Source: Callorhinus ursinus
Taxonomy: Eukaryota; Chordata; Mammalia; Carnivora; Otariidae
Assembly (NCBI RefSeq): GCF_003265705.1
Contig: NW_020312904.1
Span: 4,786,095-4,850,094 of the forward strand
Direction: 5' to 3'
Length of the DNA stretch: 64,000 nt
Positions 23,136 through 34,219 of this stretch are shown here, one piece after another. The notes under the pieces were generated by a model that was given only the letters and a program-made list of their open reading frames with translations, searched no databases and was not told the DNA's origin. How positions within the stretch are numbered: position 1 is the first letter of the stretch; every line of letters begins with the position of its first letter. Position numbers and translations under genes: made by a program.

Positions 23136-23377
23136 CGGAGTCCCAGCCGGAGCCCCAGCGCCGCGCCGCGCCCCGCGCGTCTAGGCGCCCCCGACCCTCC
23201 CCACCCCCCACCCCCGGGCCCCCGAGTCCCCGCAGCCCCCGGGGCCGGGACAACTGTTGCGGCGGCGGCGGGGGCACCGCGGGGGCGTGGGCGGCCCCGC
23301 GCCCCAGCAGGCGGCTCAGCCCCGCGGGCGCCGGCTCCCGGCGGCGGAGCGAGGAGCGAGCGGGCGGCGGGCACGAG
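23136..23377 (+). other. SHISAL1: Putative non-coding first exon (3' part) with splice donor
   Basis: GC-rich sequence between the gap and a strong donor, CACGAG|GTGAGC, with GT at 23378-23379. If used, it would splice to the exon holding the SHISAL1 start codon about 27.5 kb downstream. The segment need not code. It does have open frames, but these run through N and are low-complexity Arg/Gly/Pro. The 5' end is unknown because of the gap. Supported by donor quality and position only. Confidence 0.45.
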
Positions 23378-23543
23378 GTGAGCGGCGCCCCGGGGCGGGC
23401 CGGGCTGGGGCCGCGCGGGGGAAGGGCGCGCCGGGCCGGGGTCGGAGCACCGCGGGCATAGGGGGCCGGGGGCGGGGCTCCTGGAGGGGGAGGGTCCCGG
23501 CGTGTGGGGGGGCGGGGTCTTCGGCGCCGGGGCTCCGCGGAAA

Positions 23544-23595
23544 GGGGTGCGGGCGCCCGGGGCGGGGAGGGGTGCGGGCGCCCGGGGCGGGGAGG
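23544..23595. repeat. Perfect 26-bp tandem duplication with GC box
   Basis: Two identical 26-bp units, 23544-23569 and 23570-23595, each hold the GGGGCGGGGAG type of Sp1/KLF site and the palindrome GGGCGCCC. The location is within the CpG island just downstream of the putative donor. Confidence 0.85.
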
Positions 23596-24080
23596 GGTGG
23601 GCGCACTGGGAGAGCCGCGTTGGGTGCTTCGGAGGGAGGGTCCGGCGGTGCCTTGGAAAGGGGCCGGGGACGCCGGGCGGAGAGTCTGGGGGCGGGAGCC
23701 GTGTGGGGTAGCCGGTGCTCTGGCGTTCGGGTCCGCGCCAGGGCTAATCAAGGTCGGGGTCGCTGAACCTTGGGGAGGAGGCGGGCCCGGGTCCGAGGAG
23801 CAGTCCGGAGCGCGTCGTGCCGGTACGGAGCAGTTGGGACCGGAATGCGCGTCCGAGGTGGGGACCGGCGTCCGAGGACCTAGTCCCGGAGCGCAGCGAG
23901 CCGGGAGCCCCGTGCGCGCCGGACAGAGTTCCGGAGGCACAATGGGGGGGACCCAGCCGGTTCCGGGGGCCCCAGCTGGGCGGCGCGGGCGACCAGGAAG
24001 AGCCCCCTCCAAGAGCGCGCCCCTGGCTCCCCGCCTGCCGCGTGGCCCCAATGGAACCGCCGCCGCTTCCCGGGGGCCGA

Positions 24081-24092
24081 ATCAATATTGAT
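24081..24092. promoter_or_regulatory. ATCAATATTGAT palindrome (ONECUT-like)
   Basis: A perfect 12-bp palindrome contains the ATCAATA core typical of ONECUT/HNF6 sites on both strands. It lies at the downstream edge of the CpG island. Factor binding is inferred from the motif. Confidence 0.4.
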
Positions 24093-24146
24093 CCCGCGCC
24101 TGGGGCCGGGTGGCCCGGCGGCCTCCGAAGCTCACTAGCGGGAGCG

Positions 24147-24160
24147 GTTGCCATGGCAAC
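24147..24160. promoter_or_regulatory. RFX X-box palindrome
   Basis: GTTGCCATGGCAAC is a perfect 14-bp palindrome and an exact match to the GTTRCCATGGYAAC consensus bound by RFX1-3 dimers. It lies at the 3' edge of the CpG island, about 770 bp after the putative donor. RFX X-boxes commonly occur near promoters of ciliary and neural genes. Use here is untested. Confidence 0.6.
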
Positions 24161-24544
24161 GAGACCCCAAGCGTCTTCAGGTTATATTTATTCTAATTAT
24201 TATTATCATTATCAGTATTAGTATTTGTTAAGTCAGCCAGAGGGAAAAAAGAAAGGAAGAAATGCCAGTGCGTCCTGGCGCCTCCAACTGTCCTCTCTTT
24301 GGAGAGAGCCAGTGTTGGGCTCCTGGGCCAGGCCCGGCGGGTCGGTGTGGGTGGCGGGCCGCACCCCTGGGGCGATGGGGCCAGGGAAGGGGAGTTACAT
24401 AATCTGCCCTGGGAGTATGTCTGTATGCCTCTTTGTGTCTACCCTCCCTCTCTCGGCCTCTCTGATCCCTTGGCTTGGTGACTGCTCCTGCCCAAGGAAC
24501 CCCAGAGCTGGAAGGGGGGAGCAGAAAGTGCCTGGCATCAGGAA

Positions 24545-24835
24545 TCACAGTGGGTGGCCTCTAGCCCTCTCTTCCCTGGCTGGGTGACCTTGAGCAAGGT
24601 GCTTGACCCCTCAGAGTCTCTGTTTCCCCATCTGTAAAGTGGCACGGAAGCCCTTGCCACCTCTGAAGGTTGGTGGAGGTTGCCCTGAGAAGGGACTATT
24701 AGTTTCTGATGGTGTGCTGTTGGCTGTGTGACCCCAGGCGGTTTCCTGCCCTTCTCTGGGCCTCGGTTCCCCAGTCTATAGAATGAGGGCCTTGACCCCC
24801 ATGGGTCTACCACATCTTCAGTCACTGGTGTCCTG
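24545..24835 (+). mobile_element. Two consecutive MIR SINEs, same orientation
   Basis: The first copy, about 24560-24690, has 'ctgggtgaccttgagcaagg' and 'tttccccatctgtaaagtgg'. The second, about 24710-24830, has 'ttggctgtgtgaccccaggc' and 'cctcggttccccagtctata'. Both are sense. Confidence 0.7.
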
Positions 24836-25419
24836 TGAATCCCATGCTGGGCTGTGATTGAAATGCTGTTGAGCCAGCCAGTTCGGCCCCATTCAGAGCC
24901 AGACTAAGGAGGGGGAGGTCCCTCCATCATCCCTTGTTTCTTCACCTGTCAGATGGTTTGAATGTGACCAGGAAGCATGTGGCCCCGCGGGACATTTCAC
25001 TGCCAGGCAGTCTTCAGGGTATGGTTGGAAATGGTTTTCAAAGCAGAATCACAATAAACCCCGGGCCCCTGGTGGCAGCTCAGGACAATCCCGAAGCTGG
25101 TCAGGGTTGTCCAGATGGGGGGGTCCCCCCAACCCCTGAATCTGTGGCTGCTCGGGGCAGGACACCCCCCTGCGAGCCATCCGTCTCTCCAGAGAGGCTG
25201 TTTGCCGTGCCTGTCCTGACGGGGGGGTTGAGTGTGGAGCGGGAGATGGCCAGAAAGTTCCCTGGAGCCAGGTGGCCCCTGCACCTCGGGGCTCAAGGTG
25301 AAAGCCCCAGGTAGAGGGCACTGCCAGTTTCTTTCATGTCACCGTCACCCGGGGTTCCTGGCTCTGTCTCAGGCATCTGGGAGGTAGTGGACTGACGGGG
25401 CGGTGCGGAGAAGCAGTTC

Positions 25420-25570
25420 AGCTTGGAGCTGTGAGTGTATGTGTGAGACTATGTGGACGTGTTAGTGTGTGTGGCGTGAGAGTTTGTAGCACCCATGGTG
25501 TGCGTGTAAATGTGTGTGGTGGTGTGAGTGTGTGTGTAAATGTGTTTGTGTGAGCGTGAGCGTGTGTCCC
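25420..25570. repeat. Degenerate TG-rich microsatellite
   Basis: Interrupted TGTG/GTGAG text appears throughout, including '(tg)' runs near 25510-25550. It is old and imperfect. Confidence 0.75.
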
Positions 25571-26499
25571 AGCCCCAGTCCCAAGCCACCCAGCCTGAAG
25601 CCTGTCAGGCTGGACGGGAGGGCTGGGGGCAGGGCCAGCGCTGCTCAGACTTTTGTGGGGGAGAGAAAGGGGGGAGGGAGGCCAGCCCCAGGGAGCCGCT
25701 GAGAGCCCCTCCCTGTTCCTGTTAGCCATCCATCCATTCATTCCTTCACGCAGACCGCCCAGCGAGCCCCCGTCGCTGCTGCTGAAGGGCATCAGCTCTA
25801 CCCTTGGCAGCTCTTGAGAAAACAGCCCCTGACGAGCCAGCAGGACTGGAGCCCTGCCTGGGGGAAGCCGAGGCAGTGGGGGCGCAGGTGGGAAGTGTCC
25901 GCCCCAGAGAGCCCAAGGAGGGGTGCCAGGGGGGCCTGGTCCAGAAGGCAGGCCTGAAGCAGCCAGAAGGGAGGAGCAGAAGGTGTTCTGGGCAGAGACC
26001 CTCTATGGGTGATGATGCAGATTGGCCTGGGGCGGGGGGGGGGGGGCTGCAGGACGAGGGGGACAGGCAGCAGATGGTGCCGCCATGCAGGCCTGGCGCC
26101 AGGGAGCTGGACACCCCCCGCCCCCAGCCTGGGGGAGGGTTCAGAAGCAGGAGCGGCAAGGTGGGGAGGATGGGTGGGTTTGGAGCTCGGACACTTACGT
26201 GGCCCACGGGTGGGAACCCATGGTGGGGGTGGGCAGAGGGAGGGGTAGTTCGGAAGACAAGAAGATGGATCTGGTTTCCAACTCTCTAGGACGATCAGCC
26301 AAGCCCTCGACAGCCCTCCCCGCTTCGGGCCACACTGCGGGAGATGAGTGCCTCATGGCCAGGCCCTTGCCTTCTAAGAGAGGGAGGGAGCAAGCGGACA
26401 CCAGTTCTGGCCGCTTCAGCCGCCTGCATATGACAAACGACTTTGCTGACACACGTGCAGGATGGCGCCTCCACGGCACTAGGCTGGCATCTGATGGCA

Positions 26500-26685
26500 G
26501 GGGCCAGAAGGCCTACTACGTGCCAGACATTGTGCTGAGCAAGCCCCAAGCCCCAGCACCCCCTAATCCGCACGCCATCTGCGTGAACTGGCCATTATGG
26601 ATGTTGTTGTGCAGACAAAACAGCCTCAGAGGGGTTCCGAATAACGCAGCTGGGGTCCTGCTCCTAACCACTATGCCGCTCCACC
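26500..26685 (-). mobile_element. MIR SINE, antisense, decayed
   Basis: 'cctactacgtgccagacatt', 'gtgctgagcaagccc' and 'aaaacagcctcagaggggtt' with 'ctcctaaccactatgcc' follow the antisense MIR order. Confidence 0.55.
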
Positions 26686-28264
26686 CGGAGCCCGGCCCTC
26701 ACACACCGCGCTGTGAGCTGCTGCGGGTCAGGCTCTCTGGAGACTCACTTACGAGACATTGATCTGTTTCCTCTGCTCTGGACCGAGCCAGAGCACGGCC
26801 CATCTGATGCTCAGGGTGATAGGTATCTCCTCCCTTCGTAGGGACAATCTGCCTCTATTAACTCGGCCTCTGTGGGTTTGCTTCGCCCCAGGCTGAGTCA
26901 CACGACAGATTCACATCGATCCTAGGATGAACTAAGAGCCCCATCCCCGGCTCCCTCAAGAAGTGGCTTTTCCCAGCCCGGCTGCTCTTTCTAGAAGTTA
27001 CTGAAATCCCAGTCAACCTCTAAGAACGGGAGGGCCTTGTGTCCTAAACATTCTTCCGTAAGGTGGAGTCCTGAACATCTGGAGCCCCCAAAAGCGAGGA
27101 GGGTGACCAGAGGCCTGGGCCACAGCCTCCTGGGGACCGCAGGTGCCACCCACTCTTTTGGTTTTGGCCTCACTCCGCACAAAGCCTGGCAGGAAGGAAG
27201 TTCCCTCTCCTCTCTCCATCCCTCTTTTGTTCCTTCCTGACTTCCTTCCTCCAGCTCACACATTCCTTGACCCCTTCTTTATGTGTGACCCCCATTGGGG
27301 ATATAGAGAAGATCCCAAAGCCCCCTCAGACCTGTCCCCATGGAGTCCCTGCCTAGAGATGACCAGCGCTCAATTTGTTGGGTGACTGAGTGTATAAATA
27401 GATAATTCTCTGGCTGTGACAATGGCTGTCTTGGCACCCCTGACCCTGTTACTGTACCCCCTCCCACGTGTCAGCTAGGCCCCCTTGTGACAAGCCCCTC
27501 CCTCCTTTTCCCCTTGGCTGTGACCAGGTTGGAAATTTTCTGGAGAGCCTTCTCTGGGCATCCTGACTTGGCCACTCACTGGCGAGTTACTTGCCCTCTG
27601 AGCCTATTTTCTCATTCAGCAATGCAGGACATGAAGGTTGTGGGGGAAGGGGTACTGGTAGCGTCTTGGGTGTGGGAGCCCCCACTCTCCATAGCCTAAA
27701 GTTGGGGTATCAGGCAAAGAAGGGGACCCCAGCACATCTGGGGCCTGTGTGCCATGCTAAGTTAGAGGGAAGCCCCAGGAGCTGCTGCTGTGGGTCCCGA
27801 GAGGGAGCTGGAAACTTGTCCATGTACCCAGATACAGATGGGGACACTGAGTCCACAGCCTGCCCCGGATGTGCTCAAGGTTACAGTGAATGAGCATCCT
27901 TGATGGCCAAGGATGTTCAGTGATACCGTTGCAGACTTGGAAGGTGTTTTTCAGAGGCCCCTGAGGCTGCCTGGGCTGGGGGATCAGGAGGGGGCTTGGA
28001 TGGTAAAATTGCACTCCCTTCCGGCAAAGGCTTCAGACACCCCCACCCTCACCCCCACCCCCTCCAGGCCATTGGCCATCGGAGCGGAAAAGCAGAAGCC
28101 AGATGAAATGCAAATGCCTCCCATCCCAGATTTCCGGACGTCAGCCCTGAATGGAGCGTTTACTTTGCGTGTTCTCGACAGCCTGCCCCTTTCCCTCCCC
28201 CGACTAGGGCGCACACTCCGATTACCGCCCATCTGTCCTCACGCACACGTACCTCAGCAGATGC

Positions 28265-28690
28265 GTGCAGACTCGCCTTGAGAAATTAAGAAATAATGCA
28301 TGAGTTTCCCAAATTACACCCATTTAACACTGAATTAAGTTCTGGAAGCTCTTAACAGAGCCCTGGGAGGAAAAAAATTTCTTGTTCACACTTCCCTGGA
28401 AAATGAGACAAACCGTGATCTTTTAAAACCCAGCTACATAATCTGATTATTCCTGGCTGGCAAGCGTCAGAGAAATGCCCGGCGGAGGGCGGGGATGGCT
28501 CGGGCCGCCGCCGAGAGATTTGCATGAGGAAATTGGGCCGGGAAAGTTTGCCTCCTGCGCCAGAGTCAAAGCTCCTCGGTGCATGATGGGCTCAGAATAA
28601 AGTGCCGCTTTCTTAGATATTGGCGCAAATTAAAAATAAAGGCAAATTCCTTCCATAATCCAGTGTGAGAATTTCCTCCGCAGCTCCCCG
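28265..28690. promoter_or_regulatory. Candidate enhancer / conserved non-coding element
   Basis: A 425-bp complex, repeat-free, AT-rich segment stands out from its GC-rich surroundings. It includes a perfect POU octamer ATTTGCAT (28518-28525), 'acataatctgattattcctg', 'gaattaagttctggaag' and 'attaaaaataaaggcaaatt'. A short GC-rich core (28478-28512) interrupts it. There is no coding frame. Enhancer role is inferred from composition and motifs. Confidence 0.4.
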
Positions 28691-28794
28691 AGCTTGTTAC
28701 GGAAAGGATGGTGATTTGCTTTCACTTCAGGCTCCTTTTCTTTTCGGGAAGAATCCTCCGTGTACAGCTGGATTCGTAGACCAACAGCCAATGC

Positions 28795-29105
28795 AATTTA
28801 GCTTGCATTCAGTCCACATTTCCGGAGCACCTACCCTGTGCCCGGACACAGTGCCAGGCCCCGGAGACCAGAGACAATGAAGACAGGACCTGCTTTTGCT
28901 GTGTGATTGTTGGGGGCAGAATAGAATTAAACAGGCATCTGCGAGGTCCTACCCTGCCTGAGGGGGCAGGGAGGGCTCCCTGGAGGAGGTGACTTTTGGC
29001 TTGGGTCTTAAAGGGTGAGTAGGAGTGTGCCGGGCCCAGAAGAGGAGCAGCCCGAGAAAAGTCTTGAAGCAGGTCTCGCAGAGGCTTGGGCTCCCAGTGG
29101 CATCT
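28795..29105 (-). mobile_element. L2 3' end, antisense, long copy
   Basis: 'gcattcagtccacatttccg', 'gcacctaccctgtgcccgga', 'ccccggagaccagagacaat' and 'ctccctggaggaggtgactt' are successive reverse-complement blocks of the L2 3' region, giving about 300 bp. Confidence 0.7.
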
Positions 29106-29859
29106 TCCAATTTTCACATTGGCAGTTTCCCTTGTTACAAATCCCCTTCATGTGCATTACCTTCCGGCACCCTCAGGAAACCCCAGGGCCAACCTCTTGA
29201 GTCTCCCTTTCCCTAAGGAGAACAGAGCCCAGAGAGAGGAAGTGGGGTGTCTGGGGGTCATAGCCAGACAGGGCCCTTTGGGGTGGGGGAATAAGTATAA
29301 GACGTTAAAAATGGAAATTCTAAAAATCAAATCATGGAATCACAGACACTAATACCAAAGTCTAGAAAGTCCCCTTTCTCCTTCCCTCTGAGCCCTGCTC
29401 CTTCTCCACTACCTCCCAGGCTGGGCTTCAGGACGTGGGGCCTGGGATGTCTGTGCTAGAGCTACCAGCACTCAGCCTCAGTCTCTACATCCAGAAAATG
29501 GGGGCAGGGAGGGAGCCTCCGTGTCCCTTTGCAGGAAGCCCAGCATCATCACTGAGCCCCAGAGGCCCAACCTTCACCTCTGGGTGGCAGTCCAGCATGC
29601 CCCCGCAGCCATGGGCTGGTTTCCAAGGTCTCTGCTGTTTTAGTGTTTCAGGGAGCAGGTCGGGAATGTGGCATCCTCTGGGTATGACTGCCTGGAATCT
29701 GATCCCTGGGACCCTGAGGCCTTTGGGGAATGAGCGGAGCCTCTGAGCAGAGGCCCATCGTCAGGGCAACGGGTGGAGCCGGAGGGAGGCTCCTGGCACA
29801 GACCCACAGATCCCTGGAGAACCTGTGCCCGGGGCTCCAGCCAGGACAAGTCCCCCCTC

Positions 29860-30030
29860 CGCTTGTTCCGAACTCTGCGACCCTGGGCAGCTTCTCTAAC
29901 CCCCGGGCCTCTGTTTTCTCACCTGCAAAAGTGGGTTATTGTGAGAACCGGATAAGGTTTGCAGAGGTGCTTAGTGAGCACAGAGTGTGCATTGACGACT
30001 GCGTCAGCTCTCCCTATTCTCACTTTATTA
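29860..30030 (+). mobile_element. MIR SINE
   Basis: 'gcgaccctgggcagcttctc', 'ctctgttttctcacctgcaa', 'attgtgagaaccggataagg' and 'gtgcttagtgagcac' follow the MIR order in sense orientation. Confidence 0.65.
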
Positions 30031-30224
30031 CGGTGAACAGACGTGTCACTGTGGTACTGTTCATCCTGTTCACCCTGCTCCAGCCCTTTCTGCAGCGGCC
30101 AGGAACCACAGCCGGTCGTCCCTGAACCTCCGTGGCCGTGGTTGTTGACTGAATGAGGAAATGAGTCAAGGGGACCATGAGAACGGCTGGTGGCCGGCCC
30201 AGCTCACCCTCCTGGGCTCACGCC

Positions 30225-30345
30225 CCAGTTCCAGTGTCGGGCTGCTCGGTTCACCCTGAGCCTCAGTGTCCTCGTGTGCAAAATAAGGCCGATAACGTTG
30301 GTAATGATAATAGTACGTTACAAGGGTGTTTTTGAGGGTTACGGG
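30225..30345 (+). mobile_element. MIR SINE fragment
   Basis: 'ctgagcctcagtgtcctcgt', 'gtgcaaaataaggccgataa' and 'gtaatgataatagtacgtta' match the MIR 3' half. Confidence 0.65.
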
Positions 30346-30429
30346 TAAGAATCATAATATTCCGGGCTCCTGGGTCCATCACAGTGATGACCATGATTTA
30401 TTATCCCAGAACTCTGGAGGGACCATCCG

Positions 30430-30645
30430 GGCTGGAACCCCCGTCTCCAGCCCTGCTAGTTGTGGGACCTCGGGCGAGTTACCTGACCTCTTGGAGCCTT
30501 GGTGTCCTCATCTAAAAATGGGGATAGCGCCCACCTCACAAGGTTCTTTCAAGACTCAAATGAGGAAATCCGAGGACCTTGCTTGGTGCGGAGCCCGACG
30601 CGTAGTTACGTGCTCAGTAAACATTATTGTCATTGCCACCACGGG
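30430..30645 (+). mobile_element. MIR SINE, near full length
   Basis: The full order is present: 'ccctgctagttgtgggacct', 'cgggcgagttacctgacctc', 'gtgtcctcatctaaaaatgg', 'tcaagactcaaatgaggaaa' and 'acgtgctcagtaaacattat'. Confidence 0.8.
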
Positions 30646-30777
30646 TCCACTTAATAACGGAAACACCCAGGAGGTTCCCAGGGGCAGTGGAGCTTCTCTC
30701 TGTGCTTGAAGGGTGGAGACCACTTCATTCCTGATTTAGTTCTGGGGCCGGTGCCTAGCCCAGGGGTGCCCGGGCAG

Positions 30778-30895
30778 GATGGACAGATGGGCAAGTGGAT
30801 GGATGGGTGGATGGGTGGATGGGTGGATGGGTGGGTGAGCGAGTGAGGGGTTGGATGGAGGATGGAAAGAGGGAAGGAAGGAAGGATGGACAGCT
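30778..30895. repeat. (GGAT/GGTG)n tetranucleotide microsatellite
   Basis: Imperfect TGGA/TGGG tetranucleotides pass into AGGGAAGGAAGGAAGG-type text. This is a likely length polymorphism. Confidence 0.85.
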
Positions 30896-32929
30896 GTCAG
30901 GAAAGGTCACAAGCCTAGGATCGGGGCAGCTGCGGAGGGGCTTCCTTCTGAAGGCCATTGGCAATGAGGTGGAATGGGCTTTGTGGCCTTCTCTCTTCTC
31001 TGTGCAAACGTCTACTGTCCCCGTTCCCCGGGACTGGGCATGGTGGCCCAAGTCCGGGGGCCCAGGCCACCAGTGTCCCTGCCAGTTTGGTTCTGAGCCG
31101 GACAGAGCTGAGTTCGGGCTGTGGCTTCCTCCCCTTTCGCACAGCGAAGTCCGGGTGCAGCTCCGAACCTCTGTTCCCTCCTCCATAATGCGGGCTGAGC
31201 GCTGCCTTCCTTTGGGGGCTGGTGGTGCGCAAAGATAACGTGTCTGAGCGTAGTTTGTAATCTGTGAAGCTACACTGAAAGTCGGAGGAGGTGTTTGGAC
31301 TCCACACGCCGCAGGCCGAGATTATGGAGCAGCCTGTGAGCCACCTGGTGGCTTCCAGAAGGGGCCCGAAGCGCGGGGTCAGGGAAGGGGCAGGGACGAG
31401 GGCACTGCCAACCCGGGGCAGAATTCGGCCTGCCGGCCCTGGGCACGGGAACACTGGCTCCCAGGCCTGCAGGCGCCCCGACCTGCTGGGGAGACCCGTG
31501 AGTCGCCACGGAGCCCCCGTCCCGGGCGCTTTGTAAACACCAGCCCATTTAATCCTGGGAACGTTCCATGAGGAAGGACAGGTTACCACTCCTACCCGGG
31601 TGATGACTTCCCTGCGAGCACACAGCTGCTAAGCAGAAAGCCAGGATTTGGATCTGGCAGCTTCGACTCTTTCCACGGTGGGAGGCCGGATACGCTTCGT
31701 GGTCGGGGGAGGCGCCGGCATGGGGGGGGGGCGCGCCACAGTCCTGTGCCCACCCGTCACCAGTGTGTGGCCTTGCCGAGCCGCCGCCTCTCTGTCTCAG
31801 TATCCTCTGTAAACTGGGGTCCCCAGCGGGACCTCTGGGGTCCTGGGTGCTTGAGGGGCCAGGCAGAGTGCTCCAGAAGCAAGCCCTTCACACGTTTCCA
31901 CTCGTCTGTCACCATCACAGAGAGCTCCTTCTCTCTGGGGAGGGGGATGCAGGGCAGCGAGACCCTGGGGAAGGAATGGGGTCTGAGTGCGGTTATACTG
32001 GGGTTGCCCCAGCATCGTCTGGGCCCGAAGGTCGAGGGCTGTGGGGTCTTTAATATCTGGCACCCGGTTTCCACTGCCACCTGTGGCCACCTCCGAAGGG
32101 GCCAGGTGTCAGGAGCGCATAAGCCATCTGCTCGGATGCCCTGTGGCATGGTTATTCACTCCTGAAGTTGCACCCAGGCCTTGTGGTCTGCAGGAAGTCT
32201 GAGTCCTACGGGTCTGAGTCCCATGTAAGGGACTGAGCAAGTGTGGGTGATGACGGGGTTTGGAGGAGCAATTGTGCCTGGAGAGAGGGGCCGGAGCAGC
32301 AAGGAGGCCTTCCCAGAGGAGGTGGCACCCCAGGAGGTAGAGTATGAGATGACCAGGTCAGTGAGCAAGGGTGGAGGGACATCGAGGCAAAAGGAACAAT
32401 GCATATGGAGCCCAGGAAAAGGAGCTGGCGCACTTTGGGTGCTTGGGCACGGCTGTCCCGTGATGGTGGTAGAGGCTGGGCAGGGGAGGCTGTAGCATTC
32501 AGCAGTGGCCTGACCTCCAAGGACTCTGGCAAGTTAAGGAGCGTTTGTCCTGCCGCTTGGTCAACAGGGATGATGACGGCCCCTCATAGTTGCTTGTGTT
32601 GTGGCTCAGCCCAGCATCCAGAGAACTTTCCTGACGGGAGAGGGGTGGGGAGGCAGGTGGCAGCCTCCAGCTGCGCCCAGTCTGCCAGGCTCCCAGGGTG
32701 CCCCATTGCCTGCAGAGCCCCCCGCCAAGTTCAGTCCTTTCTGGGGAAGCAGAGCCTTCTCTTCCAGGGCCAGGGTATTTCCAGTGGGTGCCCAACATGC
32801 GCGCCACCTGAGAGTACAGACTCCCAGCCCGGGTGAGCCCCCGTCCGTCTCCTGCAGGGCCACAGGCCAGCAGGTGGGAACGTCCAGCCGGGTCACCAGG
32901 AGAGGGCAAGGGCCTGGCAGAATTCTGGG
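30896..32929. other. Intronic sequence with MIR/L2 remnants
   Basis: No exon is supported. Antisense MIR-like text occurs at about 31545-31680 ('tgcgagcacacagctgctaa'). A MIR start lies at about 31780-31830. L2-like antisense text lies at about 32300-32440 ('cccagaggaggtggcacc'). Confidence 0.45.
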
Positions 32930-33075
32930 CAGGGCGAGGGAAAGATTAGGAGACTTTTCTCCTGAAATTCAAACAATTGGACAATCTGTTCTGGATCGAT
33001 TTAGAAGCAGTGAAGTGGGAAAAAAAAAATCAGAAAATATAGTGTGAAAGCTATTTTCTCTCTCTCAGTTGGGAA
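32930..33075. promoter_or_regulatory. Short AT-rich island, possible regulatory element
   Basis: Repeat-free AT-rich text ('ttcaaacaattggacaatct', 'tggatcgatttagaagc') includes a run of nine A. It is too short for a confident call. Confidence 0.25.
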
Positions 33076-34219
33076 GAGGGATGAGCAGTTTATTTGTGGA
33101 CTGTCCAAGGCCGGGGCCGGGGCTTCTTAGCTCCTCGCTGCCCCTGCACTGCTGCCCTGGCCCCCCACTCACCCACTCCCGGCCTCTTCCTCCTCCGTGC
33201 CCAGGGCAGGGCTGGGCAGCCGGGGTCTCAGAGGGGCATCAGCCCTGGCTCCGGCCTCCGCCAGGAGCCAACGGTCCACAGGGACCTCAGGCGTGGGCAT
33301 AGCCAACATGGGCACCGCTGAGCTCGGTCCCTTCTGTGCAGACAGCAGGTGGGGAGGGATGGAGAGGCCTGCTCCCCGCTCCAGACCGAGGCCTCCGCAT
33401 GCCAAGGGCGAGTGTCTGTCTAGTTCATTCCTGCATCCTCAGGGCTGAGAGTCAGGGGTGATACCTAGCAGGGGCTCGGTGGAAGTTTCCTGGCTGAATG
33501 ATGGGTGGGAGGGAGGCAGGCAAGAAGAAAACCGGGGTTCTAAATGGAGCGACCTACTCACGGTCCCACGTCAGTTAGTGGTGGTGATGACATTGGAACC
33601 AGATCCGTCACCCTGATACCTGGGTGCCCCCCCTCCCCCCTCCCCATCTGTGAGGCCAGGAGCTAGGTCTGAGACACTCGGGGGATCTCCCGCCAACGAC
33701 CCCCTTCTTTCCCAGGCATGGCCTATCCACTTCTCCTGACACCACCAAATGTAGATTTCGTTTTCACAGCTTGAGCCAAATGCTGATTGTTTTAAAATAA
33801 GCCTGTTCAGTGTGAGGCCAGACTAGTGTAGAGTGGGGGGTGGGGGGGAAGCAGGAGTGCGGATCCCTCCTCCCCAGCTTCCCTGTGGGACTTTCCCCCA
33901 GGAGAACGGGGCCCCAGGGGCTGTGGTGAGCCGAGGTCTGTGGATGGAGGAGTTCAATCAGGGGCCAGGTCTGCCGGGAAGTCCTGAGTGTGGGCGGAGG
34001 GCCGGGCCTCCAGCGCCGGGTGGGAAATGGGACCAGCTTATTCCAAAAATGGTCTCTCTTCTGCTCTTCCCCCAGGCCTCGGGAGAGGGGGAAATTCCCG
34101 GTGGTTTCATTTCGGGAGAGTGGCAGCCTTCTCCCTTAACACCACTTCCTCCCGATTGCCCAAGGCCAAGAGCCCGAGGCCCAGAAAGGACCTTGACTTG
34201 GAAACTGGACCAGCTTGGG

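Larger units (their letters stand above)
22100..24165 (+). promoter_or_regulatory. SHISAL1: CpG island, likely SHISAL1 promoter
   Basis: CpG density is very high from about 22100 and peaks on both sides of the 22736-23135 gap. Many GGGCGG/CCGCCC GC boxes are present and no TATA box is evident. It is the only strong CpG island in the window. It lies 5' of the SHISAL1 coding exons on the same strand and carries a consensus donor at 23378. Assignment to SHISAL1 is inference from position: no transcript evidence is available, and bidirectional transcription is possible. Confidence 0.65.
24166..28264. other. SHISAL1: Start of putative SHISAL1 intron 1
   Basis: There is no additional exon I can support. 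A short AT-rich patch occurs at 24181-24235. MIRs, a TG tract and an antisense MIR are listed separately. A run of 12 G occurs at 26035-26046. The stretches 24840-25420, 25580-26490 and 26690-28260 are otherwise unassigned. Confidence 0.5.

Noticed and set aside
21868..24051. Very long open frames on both strands across the CpG island
   Set aside because: They run through 400 N and through purine-only or GC-only text. The products are low-complexity Arg/Glu/Gly or Pro/Ser/Leu strings with no homology.
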